Origin: an uncultured Coriobacteriaceae bacterium
Lineage (GTDB): Bacteria; Actinomycetota; Coriobacteriia; Coriobacteriales; Atopobiaceae
Direction of reading: 5' to 3'
Length of the DNA: 16,386 bases
NCBI GenBank assembly: GCA_900549525.1
Contig: UWSJ01000040.1
Span: 1-16,386, forward strand
Positions 13,781 to 16,386 of the stretch are shown here, one piece after another (the first letter of the stretch is position 1; each line of letters begins with the position of its first letter). The notes beneath the pieces are model-generated. The model was not told the origin of the DNA, ran no database searches, and worked only from the letters and a program-made list of their open reading frames with translations. A program made the translations under genes and the position numbers.

Positions 13781-14620
13781 ATGTCGGCGCACGTTCCGGT
13801 TAACAACATCATCCCGTTCTCGCTCGTGGACGGGCCGGGGGCGCGCTGTTCCATCTTCGTGCAGGGGTGCAACATCCACTGCGCCTACTGCCACAACCCC
13901 GAGACGCAGAAGCTCTGCGTGGCCTGCGGCACCTGCGTCAAGGCGTGCCCCTCCCACGCCCTCACCATCCACGCCGGTGCCGTGGAGTGGGACGAGGACG
14001 CGTGCTGCAAGTGCGACACCTGCATCGGCACGTGCCAGCACCGCTCGAGCCCCCGCGTCAAGCACCTCTCCGCCGAGGACGTGTTTGCCGAGGTCAAGAG
14101 CTACATGCCCTTCATCCGCGGCATCACCACCTCGGGCGGCGAGTGCATGCTCTACCCCGAGTTTCTCCGTGAGCTCTTCTCGCTCTGCAAAGGCGTGGGG
14201 CTGGGGTGCCTCATCGACTCCAACGGCACCGTCGACTTCGAAGACCACGAGGAGCTGCTCTCCCTCTCCGACGGCGTGATGCTCGACGTGAAGTGCTGGG
14301 ACGACGCCTGGTTCACCAAGCTCACCGGCACCGACGGCACGACCGTGCGCAAGAACCTTGCCCTGCTCTCCGAGGAGGGCAAGCTCACCGAGGCCCGCGT
14401 CATCGTGACCGAGGGATGGAACGACCCCGAGGACGCCGTGCGTGGCATCGCCAAGACCGTGGGGGCGCGCGCGGGCACGACGCGCCTGCGCCTCATGCGC
14501 TTCCGTCCCTTTGGCGTGCGGGGCCCCATGGCAACCAGTCCCTCCCCCGGCGACGCGCGCATGGACGCCATCGAGCGCGAGGCCAACGAGCTTGGCTTTG
14601 GCGAGGTCGTCGTCTCGTAA
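13781..14620 (+). CDS. yjjW: YjjW-family glycyl radical enzyme activase (radical SAM protein)
   Basis: This protein uses reductive cleavage of S-adenosylmethionine to form the glycyl radical on YjjI. At 279 aa it is close to E. coli YjjW (about 287 aa). The radical SAM cluster motif is CNIHCAYC (Cys30, Cys34, Cys37). A ferredoxin-like insert follows, with two four-cysteine sets: Cys46/49/52/56 and Cys75/78/81/85, expected to bind two more [4Fe-4S] clusters. SAM binding is supported by TTSGGEC (SGGE at 118-121). The N-terminal NNIIPFSLVDGPGARCSIFVQGC is typical of activases. I chose the ATG at 13781 because GGAGG lies 5 nt upstream; earlier in-frame starts at 13727 and 13760 would overlap or adjoin the hairpin. 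It lies 151 nt downstream of yjjI, its expected partner. Confidence 0.93.
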   Translation: MSAHVPVNNIIPFSLVDGPGARCSIFVQGCNIHCAYCHNPETQKLCVACGTCVKACPSHALTIHAGAVEWDEDACCKCDTCIGTCQHRSSPRVKHLSAEDVFAEVKSYMPFIRGITTSGGECMLYPEFLRELFSLCKGVGLGCLIDSNGTVDFEDHEELLSLSDGVMLDVKCWDDAWFTKLTGTDGTTVRKNLALLSEEGKLTEARVIVTEGWNDPEDAVRGIAKTVGARAGTTRLRLMRFRPFGVRGPMATSPSPGDARMDAIEREANELGFGEVVVS

Positions 14621-14627
14621 GGGTCGT

Positions 14628-14671
14628 GCGGCACCGTGTACGCCGCGTGTCGGCGCACCCGCGGGTGCCGC
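14628..14671 (+). repeat. nested hairpin between yjjW and the MurE-like gene
   Basis: Outer arms GCGGCACC (14628-14635) and GGTGCCGC (14664-14671) enclose a second hairpin, CGCCG-CGTGT-CGGCG (14641-14655). There is no T tract. It begins 7 nt after the yjjW stop and ends just before the -10 box of the next gene, so it may be a Rho-assisted stop or a transcript end-stabiliser. Confidence 0.5.
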
Positions 14672-14672
14672 G

Positions 14673-14686
14673 TATACTGGTGCGCA
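14673..14686 (+). promoter_or_regulatory. -10 box for leaderless transcription of the MurE-like gene
   Basis: TATACT (14673-14678) ends 7 nt before the ATG at 14686, so transcription would begin at or next to the A of the start codon. There is no Shine-Dalgarno sequence before this ATG. Together these point to a leaderless mRNA, which is common in Actinobacteria. No good -35 box is visible. Confidence 0.6.
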
Positions 14687-16383
14687 TGGATATCTCGAAT
14701 GAAGTCGCCTGTCCCGTCGGCGCAGACACCCCCGTTGCACACACCACCCTCGGCAAGCTCGTCGAGCTCCTCATAGACCGGAAGCTGCTCGCGGATGGAG
14801 CCTCCGCCCCCGACACCGCGACCCCCGTCACCGGTGCCGCCTGCGACTCGCGCTTCGTGCGCCCCGGCAACGTCTTCTTCTGCAAGGGGCGCGCGTTCAA
14901 GAGCGCCTACCTCTCCTCGGCCGTCGAGAAGGGCGCCGTGGCCTACCTCTGCGAGCCCGAACGTGCCGATGAGCTGGCGGGCGTGGCGCCCGGCATCCCC
15001 GGTCTTGTCGTCAGCGACATGCGCCTTGCCATGGCGCATGTCTCAGCGGTGGCGTTCGCCCATCCCGACCGCGCCCTTCCTCAGGTGGGAATCACGGGCA
15101 CGAAGGGCAAGTCCACCTCGGCCTATATGCTGCGCGCCATTGTCGACGCCGCTCGCGGCGCCCGGAGCTGCGGCGTCATCGGCTCCATCGACACCTACGA
15201 CGGCGTCGAGGACAGCGAGTCGACCAACACCACACCCGAGGCTCCTGATCTCTGGCGCCACCTCGCCAACGCGCGTGACGCCCACCTCGCCGCCATGGTC
15301 ATGGAGGTGTCGAGCCAGGCGCTCAAGTACGACCGCTCCCTGGACGTCGAACTTGACGTCGCCGCGTTCCTCAACATCGGCAAGGATCACATCTCCCCCG
15401 TTGAGCACCCCACCTTCGAGGACTACTTCGCAAGCAAGCTCAAGATCTTCCGCCAGTGCCGCGCCGCCGTGGTGAACCTCGGCAGCGCCCACCTCGAGCG
15501 CATTCTCCAGGCGGCGCAGCAGGAGGGGCTGGGCGGCACGACGCCCCGGCTCGTCACCGTGTCCGCCGCGGGTGGCGATGCCGTCGAGTGCGGGAGCTGC
15601 GACATGGTCTTCCCCGACGTCTGGGCCACCGGCGTGCGTCCCGAGGGCTCACGGCTCACCTTCGTGGCGCACGGGACCATGGGCACTGCCGACGGCACCG
15701 ATACCGTCACGCACGGGCTCGGCGAGGCCTGGGAGCTGCCCGTCACCATCAGCTTCCCCGGCCTCTTCAACGTCGAGAACGCCCTCGTGGCCATCGCGTC
15801 CGCCAAGCTCTTGGGCATCGCCAACGAGCACATAGCCGCGGGGCTTCTCGCCTGCCGCGTACCCGGGCGCATGGAGCTCATCGGCAAGGCAAGCGACCGC
15901 GTGGCCTGCGTGGTCGACTACGCGCACAACAAGCTCTCCTACCAGAGCTTCTTCTCGTCCATGGCCAAGGAGTTCCCCGGCAGGAGAATCGTCGCGCTCA
16001 TTGGCGCGCCGGGCGGCAAGGCCTACGAGCGCCGCGAGGAGCTGCCCCGCGAGGCCGCACGCTGGGCGAGCCACATCGTCACCACCGAGGAAGACCCGGC
16101 CCACGATGGCAACGAGGCCATCTGCCGCGAGATGGACGGCAACGTGCCCGAGGGCGCGACGCTCGCGGACGGCACGCCCGTCACGCACGAGTACGTGCTG
16201 GATCGCCAGGAGGCCGTGAGCCGCTGCCTTGACGTTGCGCTCTCCTACGACGAGCCCGCCCTCGTGTGCCTGCTGGGCAAGGGCGACGAGACGCTCATCC
16301 ACCGCGGCGACCACTTCGAGCCCATGGTGCCCGATGCCGAGGCCTACCGCGCCGCCGCACGCGAGCGCGGCTTGACGCTGTAG
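14686..16383 (+). CDS. murE: MurE-like Mur ligase (UDP-MurNAc-L-Ala-D-Glu:amino acid ligase), amino acid uncertain
   Basis: This is an ATP-dependent cytoplasmic ligase of peptidoglycan precursor synthesis, predicted to add the third amino acid to UDP-MurNAc-L-Ala-D-Glu. It is 565 aa, longer than the usual 480-500. It shows an N-terminal UDP-binding segment (CDSRFVRPGNVFFCKGRAFKSAYL), P-loop GITGTKGKST (135-144), MEVSSQAL (206-213), the segment FEDYFASKLKIF, whose Lys is likely carbamylated, and DYAHNKLS (411-418). By eye the pattern resembles the Lys-adding MurE of streptococci more than the diaminopimelate type. The specificity loop, DNPR in DAP enzymes and DDPN in Lys enzymes, reads EEDPAHDGN (468-476), so the amino acid added cannot be assigned. 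The gene stops 3 nt before the window end. The start rests on the -10 spacing, since no ribosome-binding site is present. Confidence 0.85.
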   Translation: MDISNEVACPVGADTPVAHTTLGKLVELLIDRKLLADGASAPDTATPVTGAACDSRFVRPGNVFFCKGRAFKSAYLSSAVEKGAVAYLCEPERADELAGVAPGIPGLVVSDMRLAMAHVSAVAFAHPDRALPQVGITGTKGKSTSAYMLRAIVDAARGARSCGVIGSIDTYDGVEDSESTNTTPEAPDLWRHLANARDAHLAAMVMEVSSQALKYDRSLDVELDVAAFLNIGKDHISPVEHPTFEDYFASKLKIFRQCRAAVVNLGSAHLERILQAAQQEGLGGTTPRLVTVSAAGGDAVECGSCDMVFPDVWATGVRPEGSRLTFVAHGTMGTADGTDTVTHGLGEAWELPVTISFPGLFNVENALVAIASAKLLGIANEHIAAGLLACRVPGRMELIGKASDRVACVVDYAHNKLSYQSFFSSMAKEFPGRRIVALIGAPGGKAYERREELPREAARWASHIVTTEEDPAHDGNEAICREMDGNVPEGATLADGTPVTHEYVLDRQEAVSRCLDVALSYDEPALVCLLGKGDETLIHRGDHFEPMVPDAEAYRAAARERGLTL

Positions 16384-16386
16384 GCA

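Noticed and set aside
1..16386. CRISPR array, insertion sequence, prophage or attachment site next to the tRNA
   Set aside because: I found no repeat-spacer pattern, transposase or integrase, and no repeat of the tRNA 3' end elsewhere in the window.

Overview
The window is GC-rich, densely packed bacterial DNA with most codons ending in G or C. Gene content and style suggest an anaerobic actinobacterium of the Coriobacteriia (an Olsenella/Atopobium/Collinsella-like relative). The pointers are a glycyl radical enzyme with its activase, a Tat-type lipoprotein, an apparently leaderless gene and a Mur ligase resembling the Lys-adding MurE of lactic acid bacteria. The taxonomic placement is inference; no marker gene here proves it.

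Layout. Positions 1-55 are the 3' part of a tRNA-Val(UAC), followed by its terminator. Positions 205-9175 hold eight minus-strand genes in transcription order: deoB, deoD, a BMP-family nucleoside-binding lipoprotein, a two-domain ABC ATPase, two permeases, cdd and deoA. This is a complete nucleoside import and phosphorolysis module. Most junctions are short or overlapping, but hairpins lie after the binding-protein gene and a T-tract terminator lies between cdd and deoA. No deoC (deoxyribose-phosphate aldolase) is present in the window.

Positions 9176-9592 form a relatively AT-rich divergent control region. It contains a good promoter for psuK, a weaker candidate promoter for deoB, and several palindromes. 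Positions 9593-11728 are psuK-psuG on the plus strand, for pseudouridine breakdown. PsuK carries an N-terminal winged helix and could be both kinase and regulator. A strong terminator ends this unit at 11844.

Positions 12124-14620 encode the YjjI-family glycyl radical enzyme (probable TTG start) and its activase YjjW. They are separated by a striking ~95-nt imperfect hairpin. The YjjI substrate is, to my knowledge, not established. In E. coli yjjI/yjjW lie beside deoCABD, so their position here beside another nucleoside-catabolic cluster is the most interesting signal in the window. Positions 14686-16383 encode a MurE-like ligase with an altered amino-acid-recognition loop and a -10 box placed for leaderless transcription.

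Together: the lipoprotein and ABC transporter import nucleosides. Cdd deaminates cytidine; DeoD and DeoA release bases and (deoxy)ribose-1-phosphate; DeoB converts the sugar to the 5-phosphate. PsuK and PsuG feed pseudouridine into uracil plus ribose-5-phosphate. YjjI may act on a product or by-product of these routes (inference).
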